Part shown: positions 17,440 through 25,889 of the stretch, piece after piece
Numbering within the stretch: the first letter of the stretch is position 1
Layout: each line of letters starts with the position of its first letter
NCBI RefSeq assembly: GCF_021233435.1
Contig: NZ_CP089468.1
Coordinates: forward strand, 868,001 to 932,000
Length of the DNA: 64,000 nucleotides
Reading direction: 5' to 3'
Origin: Halobacterium noricense
GTDB taxonomy: Archaea > Halobacteriota > Halobacteria > Halobacteriales > Halobacteriaceae
Translations under genes and position numbers: made by a program
Notes under the pieces: generated by a model
What the model saw: only the letters and a program-made list of their open reading frames with translations
Database searches by the model: none
Told to the model about the DNA's origin: nothing

Positions 17440-18798
17440 ATGAACCTCTTCGGCACGGCAGGGATTCGAGGGAACGCGGTCGCCGACGTGACCCCGGAGT
17501 TGGCGGTCGCGGTCGGGGCCGCGGCCGGCGCGGACGCTCGCGGCGACGACGAGGCGTTCGTGGTCGCCAGGGACGGCCGCGAGACGGGGCCGGCGCTAGC
17601 GGCGGCGATGAGCGCGGGCCTGCAGGCAGGCGGGATGCGCGTGCTGGACGCGGGCGTGCTGCCGACGCCGGCGCTGGCGTACGCCTCGCAGGGCCGCCGC
17701 GGCGTCCAGTTGACCGCGAGCCACAACCCGCCGGAGGACAACGGCATCAAACTGTTCGTGGACGGCTCCGAGTACGACCGCGAGCGCGAGCTCGCCATCG
17801 AGGACCGCGTGGAGAGCGACCCCGAGTACGCGTCGTGGGCGGAGTGGGGCGAGCCCGAGTCCATCGACGTGCTCCCGGACTACCGCGAGGCGGTCGCCGA
17901 CTACGCCAGCGAGCACGGCGCGCCCCTCGACGGGCTGACGGTCGCCGTAGACTGCGGGAATGGCGTCGCGGGGCTGGCGACGCCGCAGGTGCTGCGGGAA
18001 CTCGGCGCGCACGTCGTCACGCTGAACGCGAACGTCGACGGCCATTTCCCCGGTCGCCCGAGCAAACCGACGCCGGAGACCATCGGCGACCTGATGGAGT
18101 TCGTGGCGGACGGCGACGCTTCGTTTGGCATCGCGCACGACGGCGACGCCGACCGCATCGTCGTCGTGGACGGCGATGGCGAGGTCGTCCACGAGGACAC
18201 CGTACTCGCGATTCTCGCGGAGCACTACACGCGCGCCAGCGACGCCGCCGACCCGGTCGTCGTCACGACGCCGAACGCCTCCGCGCGCATCGACGAGCGC
18301 GTCGGCGAAGCGGGCGGGCGCGTCGAACGCGTTCGCCTCGGCGCGCTCCACGAGGGCATCGCGTCGGCCCGCGCGGACGGCGGCGACGTCGTCTTCGCCG
18401 CGGAGCCGTGGAAGCACGTCCACACCGCGTTCGGCGGCTGGATAGACGGCGTCGCGTCGGCGGCCGTGCTCAGCCGGCTGGTCGCGGACGCGGCCGGCCT
18501 CGCGGCGCTGCGCGAGCCCGTGACCGAGCGCCCGTACCGGAAAGTCAGCGTCGAGTGCCCGGACGACGCCAAGGCGGCGGTGATGGCCCAACTTGCCGAG
18601 GACCTGCCCGCCGAGTTCCCGGACGCCGACGTCGACACGGAGTACGGCGTGCGCCTGGCGTTCCCGGACGCGTCGTGGACGCTCGTGCGGCCGAGCGGGA
18701 CCGAGCCCTACGTTCGCGTGTACGCCGAGAGCGACGACGTGGACGACCTCGTGGAGTCGGTCGTTGCTGTCGTCGAGGACGCGGTCGCTGCGGCCTGA
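17440..18798 (+). CDS. glmM: Phosphohexomutase, GlmM-like
   Basis: A 452-residue alpha-D-phosphohexomutase with four domains. Phospho-serine Ser94 lies in TASHNPPEDNG, the Mg2+ loop is DGDADR at about 234-239, and the phosphate-binding loop is RPSGTEPYVRV near 410. The sugar-recognition loop reads EPWKH instead of the bacterial GlmM EQSGH, so substrate (glucosamine-, mannose- or another sugar phosphate) is open. It lies 77 bases upstream of the nucleoside importer. That neighbour makes pentose-phosphate chemistry conceivable but is not evidence for it. Confidence 0.85.
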   Translation: MNLFGTAGIRGNAVADVTPELAVAVGAAAGADARGDDEAFVVARDGRETGPALAAAMSAGLQAGGMRVLDAGVLPTPALAYASQGRRGVQLTASHNPPEDNGIKLFVDGSEYDRERELAIEDRVESDPEYASWAEWGEPESIDVLPDYREAVADYASEHGAPLDGLTVAVDCGNGVAGLATPQVLRELGAHVVTLNANVDGHFPGRPSKPTPETIGDLMEFVADGDASFGIAHDGDADRIVVVDGDGEVVHEDTVLAILAEHYTRASDAADPVVVTTPNASARIDERVGEAGGRVERVRLGALHEGIASARADGGDVVFAAEPWKHVHTAFGGWIDGVASAAVLSRLVADAAGLAALREPVTERPYRKVSVECPDDAKAAVMAQLAEDLPAEFPDADVDTEYGVRLAFPDASWTLVRPSGTEPYVRVYAESDDVDDLVESVVAVVEDAVAAA

Positions 18799-18839
18799 CA
18801 ACGCGCCCACGTTTTGCCGCTATCCCCCACAAACGACGG

Positions 18840-18872
18840 TTTTATCACCGCACGAATGCCTCCTTTGAGGCA
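18840..18872 (+). promoter_or_regulatory. TATA box and palindrome before the nucleoside-importer operon
   Basis: TTTTATC at 18840-18846 is a TATA box that would start transcription near 18869. TGCCTC (18857-18862) and GAGGCA (18867-18872) form a perfect 6-bp inverted repeat with a 4-base spacer over that site. It ends three bases before ATG 18876. The GAGG is also the only Shine-Dalgarno-like sequence. It could be an operator or an RNA hairpin that hides the ribosome site. Confidence 0.45.
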
Positions 18873-18875
18873 AGT

Positions 18876-20024
18876 ATGTCCAACTTCGACAGGCGGGAGT
18901 TCATCAAGGCCACAGCCGGCATCGGCACGGTCGGGCTCGCGGGGATGGCGGGCTGTACGGGCGGTCCTTCCGGCGGCGACGAGACGGAGACGACTACCGA
19001 GGAGTCCACGGGTACGACCGAGGACTCCGAGGGGACTACCACCGCGGAGTCGGACGTCACCAACGTCGGGATGGTGTACGCAACCGGCGGGCTCGGCGAC
19101 GGGTCGTTCAACGACCAGGCTCAGTCCGGCATCGAGCAGGCCGCCGAGGACTTCAACGTCGACTTCAACGAGTCCCAGCCGGATTCGGTCTCCCAATTCA
19201 GCGACTACCAGCAGCAGTACGCCGGTTCGACGGACCCCAACTACGACCTCGTCTCCTGTATCGGGTTCCTCCAGGCTGACTCCCTCTCGGAGACGGCCGC
19301 GAACTACCCCGACCAGGACTTCCAGATCGTCGACGAGACCGTGGACGCCGACAACGTCGGCAGCTACGTGTTCCGCGAGCACGAGGGCTCGTACCTCGTC
19401 GGCGTGCTCGCCGGCCACCTGACCACGATGAGCTTCAGCGCGGGCGCGGGCTCGACGCAGTCGGACTCCACGAACGTCGGCTTCGTCGGCGGCCGCGAGA
19501 GCGACCTCATCCAGAAGTTCGAAGCCGGATTCGAGGCCGGTGTGAAGGCGACCAACGACGACATCGACGTCCAGACGTCGTACGTCGGGAGCTTCAACGA
19601 CACCACCGCCGGCCAAGAGGCCGCACTCTCGATGTACAACTCCGGCAGTGACATCATCTTCCACGCCGCCGGAAACACGGGAACGGGCGTCCTCCAGGCC
19701 GCACAGGACGAGGGCCGCTTCGCCATCGGCGTCGACCGCGACCAGTCGGTCACGAAGGACAGCTACGCCGACGTCATCCTCGCGAGCATGGTCAAGCGCG
19801 TCGACACTGCGGTGTACAACGCCGTCGAAGCGACGATCAACGGCAACTTCGAAACCGGCACGACGACGACGCTCGGCCTCCAGGACGACGGCGTCGCCTG
19901 TGTCTACGGCCAGCAGCTCGAATCCGAGATTCCCGGCGACGTCAAGACGGCGGTCAGCGACGCCCGCCAGAGCATCATCGACGGCGAGACCTCCGTCCCC
20001 CAGGACCCCTCCAACGTCAACTGA
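18876..20024 (+). CDS. BMP-family substrate-binding lipoprotein of a nucleoside ABC importer
   Basis: The extracytoplasmic binding protein, 382 residues. It has a twin-arginine signal (DRREFIKATAGIGTVG) followed by lipobox GMAGC with Cys27 as lipid anchor, then a Thr/Glu/Ser-rich linker to about residue 60. The BMP (PnrA/TmpC) domain follows, with GGLGDGSFNDQA and the later HAAGNTGTGV and GVDRDQS segments. Family members bind purine and other nucleosides. It heads the operon with one ATPase and two permeases, and catabolic genes downstream support nucleosides as the ligand. Confidence 0.9.
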   Translation: MSNFDRREFIKATAGIGTVGLAGMAGCTGGPSGGDETETTTEESTGTTEDSEGTTTAESDVTNVGMVYATGGLGDGSFNDQAQSGIEQAAEDFNVDFNESQPDSVSQFSDYQQQYAGSTDPNYDLVSCIGFLQADSLSETAANYPDQDFQIVDETVDADNVGSYVFREHEGSYLVGVLAGHLTTMSFSAGAGSTQSDSTNVGFVGGRESDLIQKFEAGFEAGVKATNDDIDVQTSYVGSFNDTTAGQEAALSMYNSGSDIIFHAAGNTGTGVLQAAQDEGRFAIGVDRDQSVTKDSYADVILASMVKRVDTAVYNAVEATINGNFETGTTTTLGLQDDGVACVYGQQLESEIPGDVKTAVSDARQSIIDGETSVPQDPSNVN

Positions 20025-20061
20025 CGGGACCGACGTCGCTCACAATCACATTCTGCACGCA

Positions 20062-21633
20062 ATGACGCAAACGGATACGGCCGTCCGACTCGAAGACATC
20101 ACGAAACGATTCCCGGGCGTCGTCGCGAACGACAACGTCGACTTGCCCGTCGAGCGCGGCTCCGTGCACGCGCTGCTCGGCGAGAACGGCGCTGGGAAGA
20201 CAACCCTGATGAACGTCCTCTACGGTCTCTACCAGCCGGACTCGGGCCGTATCGTCGTCGACGGCGAGGCACGCGACTTCGACTCCCCGCGGGACGCCAT
20301 CGACGCCGGCATCGGGATGATTCACCAGCACTTCATGCTCGTGGACACGATGACGGTGGCGGAGAACATCGCGCTCGGCAACGAGCCCCGGAAGTGGGGC
20401 GGGCTCGCGGTCGACCGCGAGGCGGCGCGCCGCGACGTCGTCGAGCTCAGCGAGCGCTACGGGTTCGACGTCGACCCCGACAAGACCATCGCCGACGTCA
20501 GCGTCGGCGTCCAGCAGCGCGTCGAGATTCTGAAGGCGCTGTACCGCGGCGCGGACGTGCTCATCCTCGACGAGCCGACCGCCGTGCTCACGCCCCAGGA
20601 GGTCGAGGACCTCTTCGACGTCCTCGACGAGCTCACCGACCAGGGGAAGACGGTCATCTTCATCACGCACAAGCTCGGCGAGGCGATGCACGCCGCCGAC
20701 GATGTCACCGTCCTCCGGGACGGGAAGAACGTCGGCACCGTCGACGCCGACGAGACCACCCGCGAGGAACTCGCAGAGCTGATGGTCGGCCGCGAGGTCG
20801 TCCTCGACGTCGAATCGACGCCGCCGTCCGTCGGCGAGACCGTCCTCGACGTGGACGCGCTCTCCGTGCTCGACGACCGCGAGGTGCCCGCCGTCACGGA
20901 CGTCTCGTTCGTCGTCCGCGAGGGCGAAGTGTTCGGCATCGCCGGCGTGGATGGCAACGGGCAGGCCGAACTCGTGGAAGCAGTCACGGGCCTGCGCGAC
21001 CCCGAAGCCGGGGCTGTCGAGTTCGACGGCCGCGACGTTACTGATGCCCCCCGCCGCGACCGCATCGACAGCGGCATGGCGTACATCCCCGAGGACCGTC
21101 AGGAGCGCGGGCTCGTGATGGACTTCGACCTCGTGGAGAACGGCATCCTCGGCAGCCAGCACGGCGCGCCGTTCGCGTCCGGCGGCACCATCGACTGGGA
21201 CGCCTCCCGGACGCACGCCGAGGACATCGTCGAGGAGTACGACGTGCGGCCGCCGAACGCTGACACGGAAGCCGTCGCGCTCTCCGGCGGTAACCAGCAG
21301 AAATTCATCGTCGGCCGCGAGTTCGAGCGGGACCCGCGCCTCGTCGTCGCCACGCACCCGACGCGCGGCGTCGACATCGGCTCACAGGAGTTCATCCACG
21401 ACCGCCTGCTCGAACTCCGCGACGAGGGCCGGGGCGTCCTGCTGGTCTCCTCGAAGCTCGACGAAGTGCAGGGGCTCTCGGACCGCCTCGCCGTCATGCA
21501 CGACGGCGACGTGATGGCGGTCGTCGACCCCGACGACATCGACGAGGAAGAACTCGGCCTGCTGATGGCCGGCGAGTACCCCGAGGGGTACGAGCCACGC
21601 AGCGAGCGCGACGCTGAGGGGGTGGCGCAGTGA
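20062..21633 (+). CDS. ABC importer ATPase with two nucleotide-binding domains (nucleoside type)
   Basis: The 523-residue energising subunit has tandem ATPase domains like RbsA, YufO and MglA. The N-terminal domain has Walker A GENGAGKTT (40-48) and Walker B ILDEPT but a degenerate signature VSVGVQQ. The C-terminal domain has a degenerate P-loop GVDGNGQAE but an intact LSGGNQQK. This gives one complete composite ATP site, as is normal for the family. It follows the lipoprotein by 37 bases and overlaps the first permease by four. Confidence 0.92.
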   Translation: MTQTDTAVRLEDITKRFPGVVANDNVDLPVERGSVHALLGENGAGKTTLMNVLYGLYQPDSGRIVVDGEARDFDSPRDAIDAGIGMIHQHFMLVDTMTVAENIALGNEPRKWGGLAVDREAARRDVVELSERYGFDVDPDKTIADVSVGVQQRVEILKALYRGADVLILDEPTAVLTPQEVEDLFDVLDELTDQGKTVIFITHKLGEAMHAADDVTVLRDGKNVGTVDADETTREELAELMVGREVVLDVESTPPSVGETVLDVDALSVLDDREVPAVTDVSFVVREGEVFGIAGVDGNGQAELVEAVTGLRDPEAGAVEFDGRDVTDAPRRDRIDSGMAYIPEDRQERGLVMDFDLVENGILGSQHGAPFASGGTIDWDASRTHAEDIVEEYDVRPPNADTEAVALSGGNQQKFIVGREFERDPRLVVATHPTRGVDIGSQEFIHDRLLELRDEGRGVLLVSSKLDEVQGLSDRLAVMHDGDVMAVVDPDDIDEEELGLLMAGEYPEGYEPRSERDAEGVAQ

Positions 21634-22967
21634 GTTTCTCCGAGCGCGCCCACAACCTGCTCGGGCGGCTCGTCCGCGCCTCCGCGTTCGAGCGCTTCCT
21701 CATCAGCACGTCCGCACTCCTGCTGTCGGTGTTCATCGGCGCGCTCATCATCCTCGGTGCCGGCCGGATGACCGACTGCGCCAGCGCCGCCTACACCATC
21801 GCTGTCCCCGGGAAGTTCGTCACGACCACGCTCCCGGGACTCGTACCCGGCGTCGTCAAGAGCGTCCTCCCCGGTGGCCTGTGGCCGTCGCAGGCCGTCT
21901 TCGCGATGGGGTTCTGTTACGACCCGTTCGCGGTGTACGACCTGCTGTTCCTCGGCGCGCTCGGGGACGTCCTCAGCAACCCGCTGAACAGCCAGTTCGC
22001 CACCACCATCGCCGAGACCACGATTCTGATGTTCACGGGCGTCGCCGTCGCGGTGGCGTTCCGCGCGGACATCTTCAACATCGGTGTGCAGGGCCAGCTC
22101 GTCGTCGGCGCGCTCACCACGGGCGTCGTGCTCACGTACGTCGCGCCGCCGTTGGCCGGCCTCGGCGTGCTCGCGACTATCGTGTTGCTCCCGCTGGGCC
22201 TCCTGCTCGGCGGCGTCGCGGGCGGCGCGTACGCGGCGGTCCCGGGTGCGCTGAAAGCGTACGCGGACGCCAACGAGGTCATCACCACTATCATGCTGAA
22301 CTTCGTCGCGACGTCTATCGCGCTGTTCCTCGTCTCCCGCGAGAAGTACTTCAAGGACCCCGAGAGCTTCGCCAACCAGACGGTGAACCTCCCGGACGTC
22401 GCGCTGTTCCCGTCGTGGCTGTTCCGCGCCCGGGACGACGTCTCCCTGCTCGCGTTCGCGTTCGCGGTCGCCGTGCTCGTCGGCATCTGGTACCTGCTCC
22501 AGCACACGCCGTTCGGCTACGACCTCCGCACCAGCGGCCTCCAGCCGGACGCCGCCGAGTACGGGGGCGTCGACGCCGACCGCACCATCGTCTCCAGCAT
22601 GACGCTGTCGGGCGCGCTCGCCGGCATCGGCGGCGCCGTCTACGTGCTGATGGTGCTGGGGAACTTCCAGACCGGCGTCCCGGACTACGGCTTCGACGGC
22701 ATCACCGTCTCCATCCTCGCCGGAAACAACCCGCTCGGCGTCGGCCTCGCGGCGTTCCTCTTCGGCGTGCTCAAGAGCGGGTCCATCGTCGTGCAGGTCG
22801 GCTCGGACGTTCCGCCGACGCTGGTCGGCGTGCTCCGCGGACTCATCATCCTGTTCGTCGCGATGCCGGAGTTCTTCCGGATGATGGGCCAGAAATTCGG
22901 CTCGTTCGGCCAGCCCGGCGAGCCGGTTGCTACCGACGGCGATACCGGAGGTGGGAGCGATGAGTGA
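21630..22967 (+). CDS. Nucleoside ABC importer permease 1 (BPD_transp_2 family)
   Basis: A membrane permease of 445 residues with about ten hydrophobic helices and the family segment TTIMLNFVATSIALFL at about 215-230. A long extracytoplasmic loop, FVTTTLPGLVPG to VYDLLF, follows the first helix. It starts at GTG 21630 within the end of the ATPase gene (GTGA overlap), so translation is coupled. It pairs with the next gene to form the membrane channel. The closest characterised relatives I know are YufP-type guanosine/nucleoside permeases. Confidence 0.9.
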   Translation: MSFSERAHNLLGRLVRASAFERFLISTSALLLSVFIGALIILGAGRMTDCASAAYTIAVPGKFVTTTLPGLVPGVVKSVLPGGLWPSQAVFAMGFCYDPFAVYDLLFLGALGDVLSNPLNSQFATTIAETTILMFTGVAVAVAFRADIFNIGVQGQLVVGALTTGVVLTYVAPPLAGLGVLATIVLLPLGLLLGGVAGGAYAAVPGALKAYADANEVITTIMLNFVATSIALFLVSREKYFKDPESFANQTVNLPDVALFPSWLFRARDDVSLLAFAFAVAVLVGIWYLLQHTPFGYDLRTSGLQPDAAEYGGVDADRTIVSSMTLSGALAGIGGAVYVLMVLGNFQTGVPDYGFDGITVSILAGNNPLGVGLAAFLFGVLKSGSIVVQVGSDVPPTLVGVLRGLIILFVAMPEFFRMMGQKFGSFGQPGEPVATDGDTGGGSDE

Positions 22968-24156
22968 CGACCACTGGATCGTCGAGACCGCTCGCAGCGC
23001 CGTCCTCGATGCCTACGACCGACTGTTCGTCGGGCGGAGCCCCCTCCAGCAGGCGGTCATCGGTATTGTGCTGCTGGCCGCCGTCGGCCTCGTCGCCGCC
23101 GGCGTCCTCGCGCCGCAGTCGGACGCCGGCCGCCTGTTCGCCGTGCTCACGGCCGACTCCACGCTCGCCGCGACGCTGCGGCTCTCGGTCCCCATCGCGT
23201 TCGCCGCGCTCGGCGGCATCTTCGCCGAGAAGAGCGGCGTCATCAACATCGGCCTCGAAGGCCTGCTCATCATCGCCGCGTTCGTCGGCATCTGGGCGAC
23301 CGACGTGACCGGCAGCGTCTGGTACGGGCTGGTCGGCGGCGTCCTCGCGAGCACGCTGCTGGCGGGGCTGTTCGCCATCGTCTGCATCGAGTTCCGGGCC
23401 GACCAGATTATCGCCGGCCTCGCGGTCTGGCTCATCGCGCTCGGCCTCGCGCCGTTCCTCTCGTCGGTCATCTACGGCTCGAAGAACTCCACCAGCGTCG
23501 ACACGTTCCCGACGCTGACGGACATGGGGATTCCGTTCGTCTCCGAGCTCGTCACGTGGGAACTCGGGTTCGTCGTCGACCTGCCGGTCGGCGGCGTCCT
23601 CGACCTCCAGTCGTCGCTAGTCGGCCTGCCGTTCTTCGGCGCGCTGTTCGACGCCAGCCCGCCCGTCTACCTGATGCTGCTGGCGGTCGCGCTGTCGTGG
23701 TACACGCTCCACCGCACCGCGTTCGGGCGCTGGGTCGAAGCCAGCGGCGAGAACCCGAAGGCGCTGGACACCGCGGGCGTGAACGTCCACCGCGTCCGGT
23801 ACGCCGCCGTCCTGCTGTCGGGCGTGCTCGCGGGCGTCGGCGGCGCTGCGCTCGCGCTCGGCGTCGGCCAGTTCACGGGCAACGGCCCGACGATGGTCAA
23901 CGGCAAGGGGTTCATCGCCATCGTGGCGTACCTCTTCGGGAACTACAACCCCGTGGGGGCGCTGGCTTCCACGATGCTGTTCGCGGGCCTCGACGCCACC
24001 CAGCTCACGCTGCAAGCCCGCGACGTCTTTCAGGTGCCCACGGAGCTCGTGCGCACCATCCCGTACGTCACCGTCATCGTCGTGCTCGCGCTGTTCGGCC
24101 GCACGCGCATCCCGTCGGCGGGCGGCGAGCACTACGAATCCGGCGAGGACGAGTAG
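22960..24156 (+). CDS. Nucleoside ABC importer permease 2 (BPD_transp_2 family)
   Basis: The second permease, 398 residues, is of YufQ type, with GGIFAEKSGVINIGLEGLLI near residue 85 and FRADQIIAGLAVWLIALG near 148, both typical of the family. About nine membrane helices are visible. The start is ATG at 22960, which overlaps the end of permease 1 by eight bases. An upstream in-frame start at 22927 lacks support. This is the last transporter gene before the cytidine deaminase. Confidence 0.9.
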   Translation: MSDDHWIVETARSAVLDAYDRLFVGRSPLQQAVIGIVLLAAVGLVAAGVLAPQSDAGRLFAVLTADSTLAATLRLSVPIAFAALGGIFAEKSGVINIGLEGLLIIAAFVGIWATDVTGSVWYGLVGGVLASTLLAGLFAIVCIEFRADQIIAGLAVWLIALGLAPFLSSVIYGSKNSTSVDTFPTLTDMGIPFVSELVTWELGFVVDLPVGGVLDLQSSLVGLPFFGALFDASPPVYLMLLAVALSWYTLHRTAFGRWVEASGENPKALDTAGVNVHRVRYAAVLLSGVLAGVGGAALALGVGQFTGNGPTMVNGKGFIAIVAYLFGNYNPVGALASTMLFAGLDATQLTLQARDVFQVPTELVRTIPYVTVIVVLALFGRTRIPSAGGEHYESGEDE

Positions 24157-24201
24157 GCCGAACGCGGCGGCTTTTTGTCGCGGCTCGCCGAACCCCGTCG
24201 T

Positions 24202-24597
24202 ATGGACGACGACGAACTTCTCGCTGCCGCTCGCGACGCCCTGGCGGAAGCCTACGTGCCGTACTCCGAGTACCCGGTCGGCGCGGCAATCGAGACCGCC
24301 GACGGCGAGGTGTACGTCGGGACGAACGTCGAGAACGCGAACTTCTCGAACAGCCTCCACGCCGAGGAGGTCGCCGTCGGGTCGGCGGTCCGCGACGGCC
24401 ACCGCGAGTTTGCGAAGGTCGTCGTCACCTCCGAAGCCCGGGACGCCGTCACGCCGTGTGGGATGTGCCGGCAGACGCTCGCGGAGTTCTGCGACGACGA
24501 CGTACCCGTGCTCTGTGACACCGGCGACGGCTTCGAGCGCTACACCATCGGCGAACTCATCCCGGACACCATCACGCCAGAGATGCTCGGGCACTGA
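24202..24597 (+). CDS. cdd: Cytidine deaminase
   Basis: Deaminates cytidine and deoxycytidine to uridine and deoxyuridine. It has 131 residues, the size of the tetrameric family. The zinc site is complete, with Cys86 and Cys89 in PCGMC as ligands together with Cys53-equivalent His53 of HAEE, and Glu55 as proton shuttle. It lies 45 bases downstream of the nucleoside permease and 73 bases upstream of uridine phosphorylase, which accepts its product. The three steps of uptake, deamination and phosphorolysis are thus adjacent. Confidence 0.92.
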   Translation: MDDDELLAAARDALAEAYVPYSEYPVGAAIETADGEVYVGTNVENANFSNSLHAEEVAVGSAVRDGHREFAKVVVTSEARDAVTPCGMCRQTLAEFCDDDVPVLCDTGDGFERYTIGELIPDTITPEMLGH

Positions 24598-24670
24598 GCG
24601 GCGACCGCTCGACCGCTCCCGCTGCCGGAAACACGAAGACACTTTGCCCGTCGCCGGCGAAACCGGTGGC

Positions 24671-25492
24671 ATGCCCGGCGACAGCGAGGACCCTAACGAC
24701 GAGGTCCAGTATCACGTCGAACTCTCCCCGGGGGACGTCGCGGACGCGGTGTTGCTCCCCGGCAACCCCGAGCGCCTCGACAAAATCACGCCGCTGTGGG
24801 ACGATCACGACGAGGTCGCCCACCACCGCGAGTACCGCACCGCCACCGGCAGCTACGACGGCACGCCCATCTCCGTGACTTCCACCGGCATCGGGTCGCC
24901 GTCGGCCGCCATCGCCGTCGAAGAACTCGCGCGCATCGGCGTGGACACGTTCATCCGCGTCGGCTCCTGTGGCGCGCTCCAGGCGGAGATGGAGCCCGGC
25001 GACCTCGTCATCACGCGCGGCGCGGTCCGCCAGGAGGGGACCAGCGACGAGTACGTCCGCGAGGACTACCCCGCGGTCGCGGACACCGAGGTCGTCTCCG
25101 CGCTCGTCGCCGCCGCCGAACGCCTCGGTCACGACTACCACGTCGGCCTCACGATGAGTTCGGACTCCTTCTACGCGGGCCAGGGCCGGCCCGGCTTCGA
25201 GGGGTTCGAGGCCGCCGGCAGCGACGACCTCATCCAAGAACTCAAGGACGCCAACGTCGCAAACGTCGAGATGGAGGCGTCGGCCATCCTCACGCTCGCG
25301 AACGTCTACGGCCTCCGCGCGGGCGCCGTCTGCTCGGTGTTCGCCAACCGCGAGACCGGCGAATTCCTCACCGAGGGCGAGTCCAACGCCGCCGAGACGG
25401 CGAGCCTCGCGGTCCACCTACTCGCGAAGATGGACCAGAAGAAAGCAGAAGCCGGCGTCGACCAGTGGCACGCCGGCATGAGCCTGGAGTAA
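24671..25492 (+). CDS. udp: Uridine phosphorylase-type nucleoside phosphorylase
   Basis: A PNP/UDP-family enzyme of 273 residues that splits nucleosides with phosphate into base and (deoxy)ribose 1-phosphate. It has the VLLPGNPERLDKI phosphate loop, STGIGSPSAAI, RVGSCGAL and the ribose-binding VEMEASAI. Length and motifs match uridine phosphorylase, but purine specificity cannot be excluded. Haloarchaea have a described non-carboxylating pentose bisphosphate pathway that uses ribose 1-phosphate, and this gene could feed it. That link is an inference. Confidence 0.88.
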   Translation: MPGDSEDPNDEVQYHVELSPGDVADAVLLPGNPERLDKITPLWDDHDEVAHHREYRTATGSYDGTPISVTSTGIGSPSAAIAVEELARIGVDTFIRVGSCGALQAEMEPGDLVITRGAVRQEGTSDEYVREDYPAVADTEVVSALVAAAERLGHDYHVGLTMSSDSFYAGQGRPGFEGFEAAGSDDLIQELKDANVANVEMEASAILTLANVYGLRAGAVCSVFANRETGEFLTEGESNAAETASLAVHLLAKMDQKKAEAGVDQWHAGMSLE

Positions 25493-25519
25493 TCCTGCGA
25501 GCGCGCTGTTAGGGTGCGT

Positions 25520-25620
25520 ACTCGGGGCACGCGCACCCGCTCGGCTTCCTCGACGTAGGCGTCGTGCCACGACGGGTCGTGCGGTTCGAGCGCGACGGCG
25601 TCGCGGGGGAGCCCGACCAT
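25520..25620 (-). pseudogene. Remnant of a GrpB-family (UPF0157) gene
   Basis: From ATG 25620 the minus strand encodes VALEPHDPSWHDAYVEEAERVR, which matches the N-terminus of GrpB-family nucleotidyltransferase-like proteins (about 170 residues). Similarity stops after about 30 codons and the frame runs into the end of the phosphorylase gene. Only the 5' fifth remains, so the gene has been deleted. Confidence 0.6.
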
Positions 25621-25627
25621 CCGACTG

Positions 25628-25783
25628 TTACTCGTCGCCTCTCGCGTCGCCGGAGAGGAAGATGCTCTCTTTGCCGGCGTGGAAGCGGTCGAGCGCACGC
25701 ATCGTCCCGATGTACGACCCGATGGCGATGACCGTGACGACGGCGAGGAGGACGAACCCGTACCAGACCAGTTGGGCAGCCAT
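25628..25783 (-). CDS. Small single-helix membrane protein
   Basis: A 51-residue protein with a short N-terminus, one hydrophobic helix (about 6-26, WYGFVLLAVVTVIAIGSYIG) and a charged cytoplasmic tail that includes RFHAGKESIFLSGDARGDE. It is unrecognised but has a clean signal-anchor design. ATG at 25783 is preferred over an in-frame TTG ten codons upstream. It lies between the GrpB remnant and the oxidoreductase with its own orientation. Confidence 0.55.
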   Translation of the reverse strand: MAAQLVWYGFVLLAVVTVIAIGSYIGTMRALDRFHAGKESIFLSGDARGDE

Positions 25784-25889
25784 GCCTGTACTGAGGCCAG
25801 CGTCTACCTTCAACGTTCGGCGAGACTTCGAGAGTATCTGCCCAGGGGCTGCGGTAGTCAGCGTTCGGAAAACGGAGGCATTACTGCGG

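Noticed and set aside
25306-25698. A full 130-codon minus-strand gene at the end of udp
   Set aside because: Only the segment from 25620 to about 25550 resembles a protein family. The rest is antisense to udp or upstream of the GrpB start.
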